This document shows positions 35,676 through 45,975 of a stretch of 64,000 nucleotides of DNA, one piece after another (the stretch's first letter is position 1; the number at the start of each line of letters is the position of its first letter). Under the pieces are notes generated by a model, which was not told where the DNA came from, made no database searches, and saw nothing but the letters and a program-made list of their open reading frames with translations. This stretch comes from UBA7803 sp041395905 (GTDB taxonomy: Bacteria > Pseudomonadota > Gammaproteobacteria > Pseudomonadales > Azotimanducaceae): positions 310,001-374,000 of the forward strand of contig JAWKZP010000004.1 in NCBI GenBank assembly GCA_041395905.1, written 5' to 3'. The position numbers and the translations under genes are program-made.

Positions 35676-37124
35676 TCAGCTACGGCGCATCCGCGCAATG
35701 CCGAGCCCGATCTGCTGGCCGAAGTGGCGAAACGCCGAGAACGCGTCCTCGTCGACCTCACTGCCGCTGGCGGCATTGTCCGCGTACAGCAGCCCGACCG
35801 GTCGGCCCGCCACCATTACCGGCATGAGGACGAACGTGTAGACAGACAGACAGTCGCGCAACGCATCCGTCAGCAGCGGCGCAACGGCGCTGCGCCGCTC
35901 AGCCGCCACACGCATCGCCTTGGCGGAATCGAGTACGGCCCCGAACAGATTGCGCGGGGCACCCGCCCCGACGTCGACGGCAATGCCGTCCGGCGTGGCC
36001 GCACCCACTGCGTGGCGAACCGTCAGGCGCCGACGATCCGGCGACAACAGGGCAAACCAGGCGCGCTCGAGGCCAACGCCCTGGTGGATGCCGCGCAGCA
36101 CCAATCGCACCAGCTCATCGAGTTCCGGCCTGCCCTCCAGGAGCGCCGCGATCTCCTGCAGCGTTTTCAGCTGCAGCGCGGCATCCGGCGTCAGCCGCAC
36201 CGGCGCAGGTACAGGCTCAGGTGCGCAAGCCGCTGCAGCGCCGGCCGGATCTTCCAGCAGGTAGCGTTCTACCTTCGGCACGCCGTAGCGCGCCGCGATC
36301 TTCGTCGCTTCCTGAACGTTGGCACTGACCAGCTCCACCGCCGCGGCGCGCGGCTGCTCCAGATGCCTGGCGATCCGGTCGATTATCCGGCTCACCTCGC
36401 TCGACTCCCACCCGAACTGCTCGACCGCGGCCGCGACTTCGTGACCGAGTCGCACGTTGTCGGCGCGCCCGCCGGCGTCGCCCCCGGCGACGATCCGCTC
36501 GAGCAGCGTGCCCAGACGCCACTCGTCCACGAGCCGTGCCGTGAGCGCTTCGAGCCTGAAGCCCAGCACCCGCTGCTCGGCCTCGGCGAGTGAAGCCCCG
36601 GAGCGGGTCATGCGATCGATGGCGGCTGCCTCCTTTTCGGCCAGCGACCAGAAGGCCATTTCACCTACGTGCAGCAGGAGCCCGGCGACGAACACCTCCT
36701 CGGGGCCCGGATCGCGACGTCTCGCTGCAAAGGAGCGGGCCTGTGCCGCCGCGTGGAAGGCGCGTGCCAGACTCTGGGTCACCCGCTCATGGCGCCGCCC
36801 CTGCAGCACCTGCTCGATCAGAGACAGCGACACCGCCAACTCCCGCACGGCGTCGAACCCCAGCAGCACCACGGCCGAGCTGATGGTATCGATGTTCCTG
36901 CCCTGCAGATTGAACAGCGGGCTGTTGGCGACCTTCAGCAGGCGCGCCGCCAGCGAAGCGTCACGACCGATGGCGCGGGCCAGATCATGGGCCGAGGTTT
37001 CGATACGGCTCGCGACACCCGATACCTCGTGCACCGTCTGCGTGAAAATCGGAATGCGCGAAGCACCGATCCTCGACACCCAGTCCTCGAGGCTGGCGCG
37101 CTGGACATCGTTCACGGCAGGCAC
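35676..37124 (-). CDS. HDOD-GAF domain signalling protein
   Basis: A 482-residue cytoplasmic protein. Residues about 15-215 form an HDOD domain (ARAIGRDASLAARLLKVANSP, RNIDTISSAVVLLGFDAVREL in part). HDOD lacks the full HD phosphohydrolase metal site and serves as a signalling scaffold. Residues about 320-480 form a GAF domain (LVLRGIHQGVGLERAWFALL, MPVMVAGRPVGLLYADN) for small-ligand sensing. Such proteins influence c-di-GMP signalling, motility or stress responses. It is convergent with the efflux operon, 13 bases away, and divergent from the carboxylesterase gene. Confidence 0.87.
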   Translation of the reverse strand: MPAVNDVQRASLEDWVSRIGASRIPIFTQTVHEVSGVASRIETSAHDLARAIGRDASLAARLLKVANSPLFNLQGRNIDTISSAVVLLGFDAVRELAVSLSLIEQVLQGRRHERVTQSLARAFHAAAQARSFAARRRDPGPEEVFVAGLLLHVGEMAFWSLAEKEAAAIDRMTRSGASLAEAEQRVLGFRLEALTARLVDEWRLGTLLERIVAGGDAGGRADNVRLGHEVAAAVEQFGWESSEVSRIIDRIARHLEQPRAAAVELVSANVQEATKIAARYGVPKVERYLLEDPAGAAAACAPEPVPAPVRLTPDAALQLKTLQEIAALLEGRPELDELVRLVLRGIHQGVGLERAWFALLSPDRRRLTVRHAVGAATPDGIAVDVGAGAPRNLFGAVLDSAKAMRVAAERRSAVAPLLTDALRDCLSVYTFVLMPVMVAGRPVGLLYADNAASGSEVDEDAFSAFRHFGQQIGLGIARMRRS

Positions 37125-37261
37125 GCAGTTCGCATACTCATGGGGAAAGTCTAGAGGGCTTCGGCAATTCCTCCAGCGACGCCGCCGGAGACAACACCAC
37201 CCCGTCCGAGAGTCGTCAGCAGAGGGCTTCGGTCGTATAGTTGCGCCGGGGAGGAACTCAC

Positions 37262-38857
37262 ATGGCCATCAGACTGACCCGGCGGGCATTCACCGCCAGC
37301 ACTGCTCTTGCCCTGGCTCCGGGCATTGCCCGCGCGGCCGCGGCAGAAACCCTGGCACAGACATCCAGTGGCACGGTACGCGGACGGATCGAAGACGGCA
37401 TCCGCGTGTTCAAAGGCGTTCCCTACGGCGCGTCGACCGCCGGAGCCAATCGCTTCATGCCGGCCCGCGACCCGCAACCCTGGCGGGAGCCACGCGACGC
37501 CTTCGACTACGGGCCGGCGGCGCCTCAGCCCCGGAGCGCCCTGTTCGATGACGCCAGCACCAGCGAGGACTGTTTGGTGCTCAATGTCTGGACTCCGGGG
37601 CTCGAGCCCCGCGCCCGGCGACCGGTGATGGTCTGGCTGCACGGCGGCGGCTTTTCCACGTTGTCCGGATCCAGTCCCAGCTACGATGGCGCAGCCCTGT
37701 GCCGACGCGGCGACGTGGTGGTGGTCACCCTGAATCACCGGCTGAACGTTTTCGGCTTCCTGCATCTCGAGGATCTGGCGGGCCCCGCGTTCGCCGGCTC
37801 GGGCAACCAGGGCATGCTCGACATCGTGCACGCGCTGCGCTGGGTCAAGCGCAACATCCGCAGCTTCGGCGGCGACCCGCGCAACGTCACGATCTTCGGC
37901 GAGTCCGGCGGCGGCCGCAAAGTGTCCACGCTCATGGGCATGCCGCCGGCACAGGGCCTGTTCCACCGCGCCATCGTTCAGAGCGGTCCCGGACTGCACC
38001 TGCAGCCGCGCGACAAGGCCACCGAAGTGGCGCTGGCATTCCTCGACAATCTGGGGCTGGAAGCGCGCGGCGCCGACACGCTACGCCCGCAACTGCAGGC
38101 CCTGCCGGTGGAACGGATACTCGAGGCGCACAATGCGGTGGAGCGCGGCTTCGACCGGCAGGCAAGGGAGAAGGGGCGCTTCGAGCAGCGCGGGTTCGTG
38201 CCCACCGTGGGCGTGCCGGACCTTCCTGCCTACGCGTTCGACCCGGTAGCGAGCCCGCTGTCGAAGGACGTGCCGCTGCTGATCGGGACCAACCGTCACG
38301 AGCTCGCCCTCTTCACCCGATCGGATCCGAAGATCTACGACGCGACCCTCACCGAAGCTGAGCTCGCTCAGCGTGCGTCGGTGATGGCGGGGAATGCCGC
38401 CGAGCGGGTGCTCGCCACCTACGCGCGGCTCTATCCCGACACCAGCCCGGCGGAGCGCTGGGTGCTCATGCTCACCGACCGAACCTACCGGTTCGATTCC
38501 ATCACCCTGGCGCAGCGCAAGGCTGCGCTCGGTCCGGCGACTTACATGTACTACTTCACGTGGAAATCAAGGACCGACCCGAAGATGCTGGCCCATCACG
38601 CGCTGGAAATCGCGTTCGCGTTCGACAACATCGACAGGTCGCCTTGGGCCGGTACCAGCGCCGAAGCGCGCGCGCTGGCCGTGAAGATGAGCTCAGCCTG
38701 GATCGCATTCGCCCGCGGCGGCAATCCGAACACGCCCGTGCTGCCGGAGTGGCCCCGGTACGACGCCGCGGCACGCGCCACCATGGTGTTCGACGACGCC
38801 TGCCGCGTGGTCGACGATCCGGACGGCGAGGTGCGCCGCCTCTGGAGCACCGTATGA
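37262..38857 (+). CDS. Exported type B carboxylesterase
   Basis: A 531-residue alpha/beta hydrolase. The ATG at 37262 has GGGGAGG 8 bases upstream and starts a Tat signal (RLTRRAFTAST). Family marks are EDCLVLNVWTP, the oxyanion HGGGF, the nucleophile elbow GESGGG (Ser near 214), Glu in GTNRHELALF and His in HHALEIAFAFDN, so the triad is complete. It probably hydrolyses carboxylic esters in the periplasm. The natural substrate is unknown. The PiT transporter gene starts 67 bases later. Confidence 0.92.
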   Translation: MAIRLTRRAFTASTALALAPGIARAAAAETLAQTSSGTVRGRIEDGIRVFKGVPYGASTAGANRFMPARDPQPWREPRDAFDYGPAAPQPRSALFDDASTSEDCLVLNVWTPGLEPRARRPVMVWLHGGGFSTLSGSSPSYDGAALCRRGDVVVVTLNHRLNVFGFLHLEDLAGPAFAGSGNQGMLDIVHALRWVKRNIRSFGGDPRNVTIFGESGGGRKVSTLMGMPPAQGLFHRAIVQSGPGLHLQPRDKATEVALAFLDNLGLEARGADTLRPQLQALPVERILEAHNAVERGFDRQAREKGRFEQRGFVPTVGVPDLPAYAFDPVASPLSKDVPLLIGTNRHELALFTRSDPKIYDATLTEAELAQRASVMAGNAAERVLATYARLYPDTSPAERWVLMLTDRTYRFDSITLAQRKAALGPATYMYYFTWKSRTDPKMLAHHALEIAFAFDNIDRSPWAGTSAEARALAVKMSSAWIAFARGGNPNTPVLPEWPRYDAAARATMVFDDACRVVDDPDGEVRRLWSTV

Positions 38858-38924
38858 ATCAGCGCCCGCTCCGGCGACCCGCGCGCGGATCCGGCACCGC
38901 GGAACCCGCAGGCATGACCGCAAC

Positions 38925-40451
38925 ATGACCGGCACCCGAGCCCTGCGCCTCATCGGCGCGCTGTTGTTCCTCGCACTGGTACTGGGCTTCGCGACCACCC
39001 TGCCCGCCGCCGGTTCTGCCGGTTGGCTGCTCATCGCTGCCGCCGGCATCGGTGCCTACATGGCCATGAACATCGGCGCCAACGATGTCGCCAACAACGT
39101 CGGTCCGTCGGTCGGCTCCGGCGCGTTAACCATGGGCGGTGCCATCGTCGTTGCCGGAGTCTTCGAGGCCGCGGGCGCCCTGATCGCTGGAGGCGACGTG
39201 GTCGGCACCATCAAGGACGGCATCATCGATCCAGAACTGATACCTGATCCCGACGCGTTCGTATGGCTGATGATGGCGGCGCTGCTGGCGGGGGCCCTGT
39301 GGCTGAACATCGCGACCGCGGTGGGGGCGCCGGTATCCACCACTCACTCAATCGTCGGCGGGGTGCTGGGTGCCGGTATTGCTGCCGGCGGCACCGCCAT
39401 CGCCAACTGGCATCAGGTCGGCGTGATCGTCGCCAGCTGGATCATCTCCCCGGTCATGGGCGGGGTCATCGCCGCGGCGCTTCTGTACCTGATCAAGCGC
39501 ACGGTGACCTATCAGAAGCAGACCATGCAGGCAGCACGCAAAGTCGTGCCGCTGCTGCTGACGCTCATGGCCTGGTCGTTTTCCACCTACCTGATCCTCA
39601 AGGGCCTCAAGCACATCTGGAAGGTGGACTTCGCCACCGCGATGCTGCTGGGGGCCATTCCCGCGGTACTCACCTTTGCCATCACCCGTCCGCTCATCAG
39701 CAGGGCATCCAGAGCGCTGCCGGACGAAAAAGGCCAGGTCAACGAGCTGTTCACCCTCTCGCTGATCTTCGCGGCAGCTCTGCTGTCGTTCGCTCACGGC
39801 GCCAACGACGTCGCCAATGCAGTGGGACCGCTGGCGGCAATCAACGACGCGATCACGAGCCACGGCGTAGCCGCGAAGGCTGCCGTACCCCTGTGGGTGA
39901 TGCTCATCGGCGCTCTGGGTCTGTCCGTCGGGCTGGCCCTGTACGGTCCGCGGCTGATCAAGACGGTCGGCTCGGAAATCACCGAGCTCGACAAGACCCG
40001 CGCCTTCTGCATCGCACTGGCGGCAGCGATCACCGTCATCGTAGCCAGCCAGCTTGGGCTGCCGGTGAGTTCGACCCACATCGCCGTGGGCGGCGTGTTC
40101 GGCGTCGGATTCCTGCGTGAGTATCTCAAGGTCAACTACTCGCGGTTGCTGCACGAGATCGAGAGCCACCATCAGGGTGCCGACCGCGAAGAGGTGGAGC
40201 GCTTCATCAAAGCGTTCGACGAAGCGGACGTGGCCGGAAAGGGTGTGATGATCCGCACCCTGCGACGCAAGGCCAATGCCACCACCCTGTCGCGCAAGGA
40301 GCGCCGTCGCCTGAAGAAACTGTACAAGCAGGACCTGGTCAAACGCTCCATGCTGCTGAAGATCATCGCCGCCTGGGTGATCACCGTGCCGGCCTCCGCG
40401 TCCCTGGCCGCAATCCTGTTCTACACGCTGCGCGGCCTCATGCTCGACTGA
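38925..40451 (+). CDS. Inorganic phosphate transporter, PiT family
   Basis: A 508-residue membrane protein that imports phosphate (as a metal complex) with protons or sodium. Both inverted PiT signatures are present: MNIGANDVANNVGPSVGSGA in the N-terminal half and AHGANDVANAVGPLAAI in the C-terminal half. VGAPVSTTHSIVGGVLGAG and LPVSSTHIAVGGVFGVG follow each. A hydrophilic C-terminal region (residues about 405-470) contains RRKANATTLSRKERRRLKKLY before the last helix. The ATG (38925) has no strong ribosome site. No pho genes are adjacent. Confidence 0.93.
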   Translation: MTGTRALRLIGALLFLALVLGFATTLPAAGSAGWLLIAAAGIGAYMAMNIGANDVANNVGPSVGSGALTMGGAIVVAGVFEAAGALIAGGDVVGTIKDGIIDPELIPDPDAFVWLMMAALLAGALWLNIATAVGAPVSTTHSIVGGVLGAGIAAGGTAIANWHQVGVIVASWIISPVMGGVIAAALLYLIKRTVTYQKQTMQAARKVVPLLLTLMAWSFSTYLILKGLKHIWKVDFATAMLLGAIPAVLTFAITRPLISRASRALPDEKGQVNELFTLSLIFAAALLSFAHGANDVANAVGPLAAINDAITSHGVAAKAAVPLWVMLIGALGLSVGLALYGPRLIKTVGSEITELDKTRAFCIALAAAITVIVASQLGLPVSSTHIAVGGVFGVGFLREYLKVNYSRLLHEIESHHQGADREEVERFIKAFDEADVAGKGVMIRTLRRKANATTLSRKERRRLKKLYKQDLVKRSMLLKIIAAWVITVPASASLAAILFYTLRGLMLD

Positions 40452-40487
40452 ACCCGCTGCACCCGCAACCGACACCGGAGATTCGCC

Positions 40488-41522
40488 ATGACATCCAAGA
40501 TCCAGAACGACCCGCGCATCGACCCGCGCATCAAAGCCATTCTCGGCAACTTCCCCACTGTGACCATGACCGATGTGGCATCCCGGGACGAGCTGCTGGC
40601 AGGGGTCGCCACCGAGGAGGCCGCCGCCGCCCGCGAGCTGCAGAAGGGCTTCATGAACATGTTCGACAACGAGGAAGTCGCACCCAGCACGGGCCTGGAC
40701 ATCAGCACCCGGGAGTTCACTTCCGCGCCGGACGGCAACACCATCAAGGTGCAGTTCATCCGGCCCGAGTCCGCGGAGCGCCTGCCGTGCGTGTACTACA
40801 TCCACGGCGGCGGCATGCAGGTGATGTCATGCTTCGACGGCGTCTATCGGGCATGGGGCCGGATCATCGCCGCTCAGGGGGTGGCGGTCGCCATGGTGGA
40901 CTTCCGCAATTGTCTGGTCGCGTCGTCGGCACCGGAGGTTGCGCCTTTTCCCGCCGGGCTCAACGATTGCGTATCCGGAATCCGCTGGCTGCACGACAAT
41001 GCCCCGGAGCTCGGCATCGATCCGCAGCGGATCATCGTGGCCGGAGAAAGCGGCGGCGGCAACCTGACGCTGGCCACCGGCCTCAAGCTCAAGCAGGACG
41101 GCAATCTGGGCCTGATCCGCGGCCTGTACGCGCTGTGCCCCTACATCGCCGGCTACTGGCCCCAGGATCACCTGCCGTCATCCGTGGAGAACAACGGCAT
41201 CCTCATCGAGCTGCACAGCAACCGGGGCGCCATGGCTTATGGCATCGAAGCGCTCGAGAAGCGCAACCCGCTGGCCTGGCCCGGGTTCGCCACGGAGGAC
41301 GACGTCAAGGGTCTGGTGCCCACCGTCATCAGCGTGAACGAGTGCGACCCGCTGCGCGACGAAGGCATCGAGTTCTACCGGCTGCTGCTGCGCGCCGGCG
41401 TTCCCGCGCGCTGCCGCCAGGTCATGGGCACCGTGCACGGCACGGAGATATTCGCCATCGCCTGCCCCGACGTCAGCCGCGAGACCGCGGCAAGCATTGC
41501 GAACTTCTGTCGCGAGGCGTGA
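40488..41522 (+). CDS. Alpha/beta hydrolase fold-3 (HSL-type) esterase
   Basis: A 344-residue cytoplasmic serine hydrolase. GGAG lies 9 bases before the ATG. The oxyanion motif is YIHGGGMQVM, the nucleophile elbow AGESGGGNL (near 184-192), the acid is in NECDPLRDEG and the His in GTVHGTEI. The long N-terminal cap (about 100 residues, ELQKGFMNMFDNEEVAP) fits hormone-sensitive-lipase-like esterases. The substrate is unknown; it is one of several esterases in the window. Confidence 0.87.
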   Translation: MTSKIQNDPRIDPRIKAILGNFPTVTMTDVASRDELLAGVATEEAAAARELQKGFMNMFDNEEVAPSTGLDISTREFTSAPDGNTIKVQFIRPESAERLPCVYYIHGGGMQVMSCFDGVYRAWGRIIAAQGVAVAMVDFRNCLVASSAPEVAPFPAGLNDCVSGIRWLHDNAPELGIDPQRIIVAGESGGGNLTLATGLKLKQDGNLGLIRGLYALCPYIAGYWPQDHLPSSVENNGILIELHSNRGAMAYGIEALEKRNPLAWPGFATEDDVKGLVPTVISVNECDPLRDEGIEFYRLLLRAGVPARCRQVMGTVHGTEIFAIACPDVSRETAASIANFCREA

Positions 41523-41551
41523 CCTCGGGCCGTTCGCGCTGCGGTACAGGA

Positions 41552-42603
41552 TCAGCGCGGCCTGGGTTGCGGCCAGATCTCCGGAATCCGTCCGGCAATC
41601 CAGCCGACCAGCGCCGCGTTGACCTCGAGCGGGCGTTCCTGGGCCATCCAGTGTCCGGAGTAGATCACCGCCTCTGCCAGATCCGTGCAGCGTTCGCGCA
41701 TGGGCTCCGCCAGGCGCGAGGTGATGGTCTCGCAGACGTAGTCGTACTGCGCAGCGAGAAACAGCACCGGCATGTCCAGCCGCCCATCGTTGACCGCGCG
41801 CGCGGCATACGCGGCGTTGGCCCCGTGGTTCATGTAGTAGGAGTCCGGGCCGAAGAAGCCGTTGCGTGACAGCGCGTCCGCGTAGACGTGCAGATCGGCC
41901 CGGTCACCACATCGTCATCCATCGGCAGATCCGGCGCCTCGCCCATCGTCGAACCAGCCGCCCTGAGGCGCGTCATGGCAGGTAGCCGCCGGCTGGCTGG
42001 CCGAAACCATCTCGGATCGCCCTTGCGGAACAGCAGCTTTACCGTGTTGTAGGCGTTGGCGCCGAACACCCGGGTCGCCTGCTCGAACTGCTCCTGATAG
42101 AACAGCTGGTACTCCCACTGGCCGGCCGGAAACTGCGACTCGGGGTAGATGTCCCGGTTCACCAGCGGCAGGCATGCATCAAGCCCGCGTTCCAGAGTGA
42201 AGTACGGCACGCACAGGTTCGCAACGCCGTGGCAGCGATCGGGATGGTGACTGGCGATGTTCCACACCGTCGGGCTGCCCCAATCGTGACCCACCCACAC
42301 CGCACGCTCGCCGCCGAGGGCATCGAGCAGGCCGATCATGTCTGCCACCACCAGCTCCTGCGCGTAGTCCTCATGGCGCGGATACACGCTGGAGCGTCCG
42401 TAACCGCGCATGTCGGGTGCGATGGCCCTGAAGCCGAGCCCGGCCAGCACGGGCAGCTGATGACGCCAGCTCAGTGACAGCTCGGGCCAGCCGTGCACGA
42501 ACACGACCAGCGGGCCGTCTTCAGGCCCCGCCGCGAGATAGTGGGTGACATGGGCGCCCGTGGTCAGGCTGTGAGAGCTCAGTGACGTATCGGGCACAGG
42601 CAT
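41552..42603 (-). pseudogene. Epoxide-hydrolase-like alpha/beta hydrolase with multiple frameshifts
   Basis: The 5' part (from ATG 42603) is an intact alpha/beta hydrolase start: FVHGWPELSLSWRHQLP, GHDWGSPTVW with the nucleophile Asp, and LFRKGDP. The 3' part, in another frame, supplies the end: ADLHVYADALSRNGFFGPDS, then the MNHGANAAYAARA segment and SGHWMAQE with the catalytic His. Between 42013 and 41896 family-like sequence jumps frame three times: GDP in one frame, GGWFDDG in a second, EAPDLPMDDDVVT back in the first, ADLHVY in the third. Epoxide hydrolases of this kind are about 320-330 residues. Either a decaying gene or local sequence errors. Confidence 0.82.
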
Positions 42604-42734
42604 GCTCTGCTTCCTCCGTGATTTCCGCCACCATGCCCAATCCCATCCAGGCCAGCAAGCACGGAGCGGCTACACCCTGCAGCGCGCAGCGATTAAGCTC
42701 CAAGCGCATCGAGGCAGAAAGCGGGGACAAGCGC

Positions 42735-43052
42735 ATGAGCAAGAAGCTGGCACCCATCGCCACGGCGGTGATTTACGAGGACGACCACGTACGGGTCTGG
42801 AATCAGGTGGTACCCGCGGGGGGCACCATCGAACGGCACGTACACGACCACGACTACTTTCTGCTGAACGTCTCCGGCGAGGGTCCCATCGAGGTGACCT
42901 TCCACGAGGGCACCGGCGGCAGCCTCGGCGACCGGCTGACGTTTTCGCCCAAGCCGGGCACGGCCGACTACGTGCCGCGCGGGCACGTGGAGACGGCCCG
43001 CAACCTGGGCGGCGAGTATCGCGCCGTGCTGGTGGAGCTGAAACGACCCTGA
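42735..43052 (+). CDS. Small cupin-domain protein
   Basis: A 105-residue single-domain cupin. ATG 42735 is chosen because family-like sequence begins there (the frame is open from 42582). The metal-binding motif region is ERHVHDHDYFLLNVSGEG, with closely spaced His residues, and the second motif is YVPRGHVETARNLGG. The function is unknown; small cupins act as isomerases, dioxygenases or ligand sensors. It is convergent with the P-type ATPase gene, 6 bases away. Confidence 0.8.
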   Translation: MSKKLAPIATAVIYEDDHVRVWNQVVPAGGTIERHVHDHDYFLLNVSGEGPIEVTFHEGTGGSLGDRLTFSPKPGTADYVPRGHVETARNLGGEYRAVLVELKRP

Positions 43053-43058
43053 GCCGCT

Positions 43059-45773
43059 TCAACCGCTGGCCACAGCAGCTCCAGGTTGCGGACCCGGCCG
43101 CTGCGGGCCGGCGAACGAACGCTCAATCTGGCCCACGAGCAGCGGCACGAAGCTGAACGCCAGCGCGATCCCGATGCCCGCAGGTCCCGGCAGTGCCAGC
43201 CCGAGAATCGTTCCCAGCACCGGCGTGTACACCGGCAAGGCAATCAGGACGCCGCACAGCACCACCGCGCCCCAGACGAACGGGTCGCGGGTGATCTCGT
43301 TGCTGACCAGCGACGACCCCCGGGCGCGGACGTTGAACACGTGCCATACCTGAGCCAGCGCCAGGGTGAGAAAGGAAACCGTGACGGCCTGCGCCGGAGG
43401 CATGCGCAGGACGGTCAGGCACAGGGCAAACGCGCTGAGGGTTGCGGCGGCTATAACCAGCGCGCCCGCAGCGATCTGAAGCCAGTGCCGACGCGCCAGC
43501 AGCGGCTCCGACGGCGGGCGCGGGGGACGGCGCATGATGGCCGGCTCACCCTCCCCGGCGCCCAGAGCGAAGGCGGGAAAGACGTCGGTCACCAGGTTGA
43601 GATAAAGAATCTGCAGCGGCAGCAATGGCAGTGGCGCCCCGACCAGCGCGGCCAGCCCGACCGCCAGCAGCTCGCTGAGATTGCACGACATCAGGTAGAT
43701 GATGAATCGGCGGATGTTGCCGAAGATCACCCGGCCCTGGAAAACCGCCTGCACGATGGAGCCGAAGCGGTCGTCGCTCAGCACCATGTCGGACGCCTGT
43801 CGCGCCACCTGAGAACCGCGCCGTCCCATGGCGATGCCGATGTCCGCCTTGCGCAGGGCCGGCGCGTCGTTGACGCCGTCGCCCAGCATGGCCACCACCT
43901 CGCCGCGGCGCTGAAATGCCTCGATCAGAGCGAGCTTCTGCGCGGGCGTGACCCGCGCAAAGACCGGCGCATCCAGAAAGGCATCGAGCTGCGTGGCCGT
44001 TCCGAGCTCGTCGCCCTCCACCACCACCGCGCCCTGCTCTTCGGCCAGCCCGGTGGCCGCTGCGATGTGCATGGCCGTGCCGGCATGATCGCCGGTGACC
44101 ATCACCACCCGGATACCGGCCTGCCTGCACGCCCGAATGGCATCAGCCACGTCGTCCCGGGGCGGATCGCTCAGACCCACGAGCGCCAGCAGTGTCAGGC
44201 CCGAGTAAGGCGTATCCTGCTGCACCGGCGTGCGTTTCGCGGCCAGCGCCAGCACCCGCAATCCCTGCGCCGCAAGCGCCTCGGCACGCCGCAGCCAGCT
44301 ATCCGACATTGCGGCATCCAGCAGGCCGCTGCTACCTGCCAGCCGCTCGCATGAGCGGATCACCGCGCCCGGTGCGCCCTTGACGGCGAACCAGACGTCG
44401 CCCTCGGGTGCCCGGTGCAGCGTCGCCATCATTTTGCGTTCCGGATCGAAGGCGATTTCGGCCAGTTCCGGATACGCAAGGCAGCGCTGCTCGAGGTCCG
44501 GACTGATGCCGAGCGCCAACGCCAGGAGCGCCACTTCCATGGGTTCGCCGACCAGATCGCCCCCCGACAGCTCGGCGTTGCTGCACAGGGCCGCAACCAG
44601 CGCGGCCTCGTTCAGGAGCCGCTGATCCTGCTGATCCGGGAGCGATCCGTCAGCAGCGTGCACGCCCTTGCTGCCCGCTTCCATGTGGGTACCGGTCGCA
44701 AGCACCAGGTCGGTGACGGTCATGCGGTTCTGAGTCAGGGTGCCGGTTTTGTCCGTCAGGATGACGGTGGTGGAACCGAGCGTCTCCACAGCCGACAGAC
44801 GCTCGATGAGAGCGTTGCGCCGGGCCATGCGCCACATCCCACGCGCCAGCGCCAGGGTCGCCACCATGGGCAGGCCTTCCGGGACGGTGGCCACGGCCAG
44901 GGCGATCGCCGCCTCGATCATCACGTACGGATCCGTGGCCGCGAACGCTCCGGCAATGCCCACCGCAGCGGCGAGCGCCAGTGCGATCCACATGAACTGC
45001 CGGCTGAGCTGGTCGATTCGCGCCTCGAGCGGGGTTGCAGCCGGCGCTGCGGAACTCACCAGATCGGCGATGCGACCGAGCTCGGTGTCCATGCCCGTGG
45101 CAATCACCAGCGCCACGGCCGAGCCACGCGTCACGGCCGTGCCACTGTATGCCATGCTCAGCCGCTCAGGCAGAGCCGCCGACGCCGGAACGGCATCCAC
45201 CTGCTTGTTTACGGGCATCGACTCGCCCGTCAGCACGGACTCGTTGATCTGCAGTTTCGACGTCTCGAGCAGACGCAGATCGGCGCTCACTACGTCGCCT
45301 GCGTCGAGCACGACGATGTCGCCCGGCACCAGCCCGCGTGCGGGGATCGAGGTCAGACGGCCATGGCGCCGCACGTTGACGCGGGTGACGCTGAGCGAGC
45401 GTAGCGCCTCCATGGATCGCACGGCGCGCAACTCGGTGACGTAGCCGATGGCGGCATTCAGCAGGATCACCGCCACCACCGAGGCGCTCTCCAGCAACTG
45501 GCCGAGGAACAGCGCCAGCAGCGCCGCCACGCCCAGCAGACCGACCATGAGGCTTGCGAACTGGTCCAGGAGAATTCGGTACCAGGCGCGCGGTGGCCGG
45601 GTCACGAGCACGTTGAGGCCGGACCGGCGCCGCCGGCGCCGCGCATCCGCCGTGTCCAACCCGGCGTCGATCGAGGTAGCTAGGGCGCCGAGCAGCGTCT
45701 CCGGATCTGCAGCGTGCGGCGGCGGCACCGTTGCCGCGGCCCGATTCGCTGCGCCCGTGCGCTCTCGCTCCAC
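43059..45773 (-). CDS. Cation-transporting P-type ATPase, type II-like
   Basis: A 904-residue ion pump starting at GTG with GGAGG 5 bases upstream. The order is normal: Arg-rich N-terminus, helices 1-2, actuator domain with LTGESMPVNK, helix 4 with PEGLP (typical of Ca2+ and other type II pumps), phosphorylation motif DKTGTLTQNRM, hinge MLGDGVNDAPALRKADIG and four further helices in a C-terminal cation ATPase domain. It exports or exchanges Ca2+, Mg2+, Mn2+ or a monovalent cation at the cost of ATP; specificity cannot be fixed here. A 202-base gap with no recognisable gene separates it from the DUF454 gene upstream. Confidence 0.92.
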   Translation of the reverse strand: MERERTGAANRAAATVPPPHAADPETLLGALATSIDAGLDTADARRRRRRSGLNVLVTRPPRAWYRILLDQFASLMVGLLGVAALLALFLGQLLESASVVAVILLNAAIGYVTELRAVRSMEALRSLSVTRVNVRRHGRLTSIPARGLVPGDIVVLDAGDVVSADLRLLETSKLQINESVLTGESMPVNKQVDAVPASAALPERLSMAYSGTAVTRGSAVALVIATGMDTELGRIADLVSSAAPAATPLEARIDQLSRQFMWIALALAAAVGIAGAFAATDPYVMIEAAIALAVATVPEGLPMVATLALARGMWRMARRNALIERLSAVETLGSTTVILTDKTGTLTQNRMTVTDLVLATGTHMEAGSKGVHAADGSLPDQQDQRLLNEAALVAALCSNAELSGGDLVGEPMEVALLALALGISPDLEQRCLAYPELAEIAFDPERKMMATLHRAPEGDVWFAVKGAPGAVIRSCERLAGSSGLLDAAMSDSWLRRAEALAAQGLRVLALAAKRTPVQQDTPYSGLTLLALVGLSDPPRDDVADAIRACRQAGIRVVMVTGDHAGTAMHIAAATGLAEEQGAVVVEGDELGTATQLDAFLDAPVFARVTPAQKLALIEAFQRRGEVVAMLGDGVNDAPALRKADIGIAMGRRGSQVARQASDMVLSDDRFGSIVQAVFQGRVIFGNIRRFIIYLMSCNLSELLAVGLAALVGAPLPLLPLQILYLNLVTDVFPAFALGAGEGEPAIMRRPPRPPSEPLLARRHWLQIAAGALVIAAATLSAFALCLTVLRMPPAQAVTVSFLTLALAQVWHVFNVRARGSSLVSNEITRDPFVWGAVVLCGVLIALPVYTPVLGTILGLALPGPAGIGIALAFSFVPLLVGQIERSFAGPQRPGPQPGAAVASG

Positions 45774-45975
45774 CCTGCCTCCAAGTCGGCCGGAGATTCC
45801 GCCACCCTACGGCCGCAGCACCGTTGCTACCGCCGCGGCGGTCATGGTACTGCGGACGACGGCCAGTGGCCCGGATCCGCCGAAACTGATGGTAATTCCC
45901 GCGGCCCGGCACGCTGGAGGCGCACCGGGAGACGGGCTGCGTGCCGGTGCGGGCGGATCAGCTGCTCTGATCTGC

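Noticed and set aside
45774..45975. Small gene in the 202-base gap between the DUF454 and P-type ATPase genes
   Set aside because: No frame has both a ribosome site and protein-like composition; probably promoter region of the ATPase gene.
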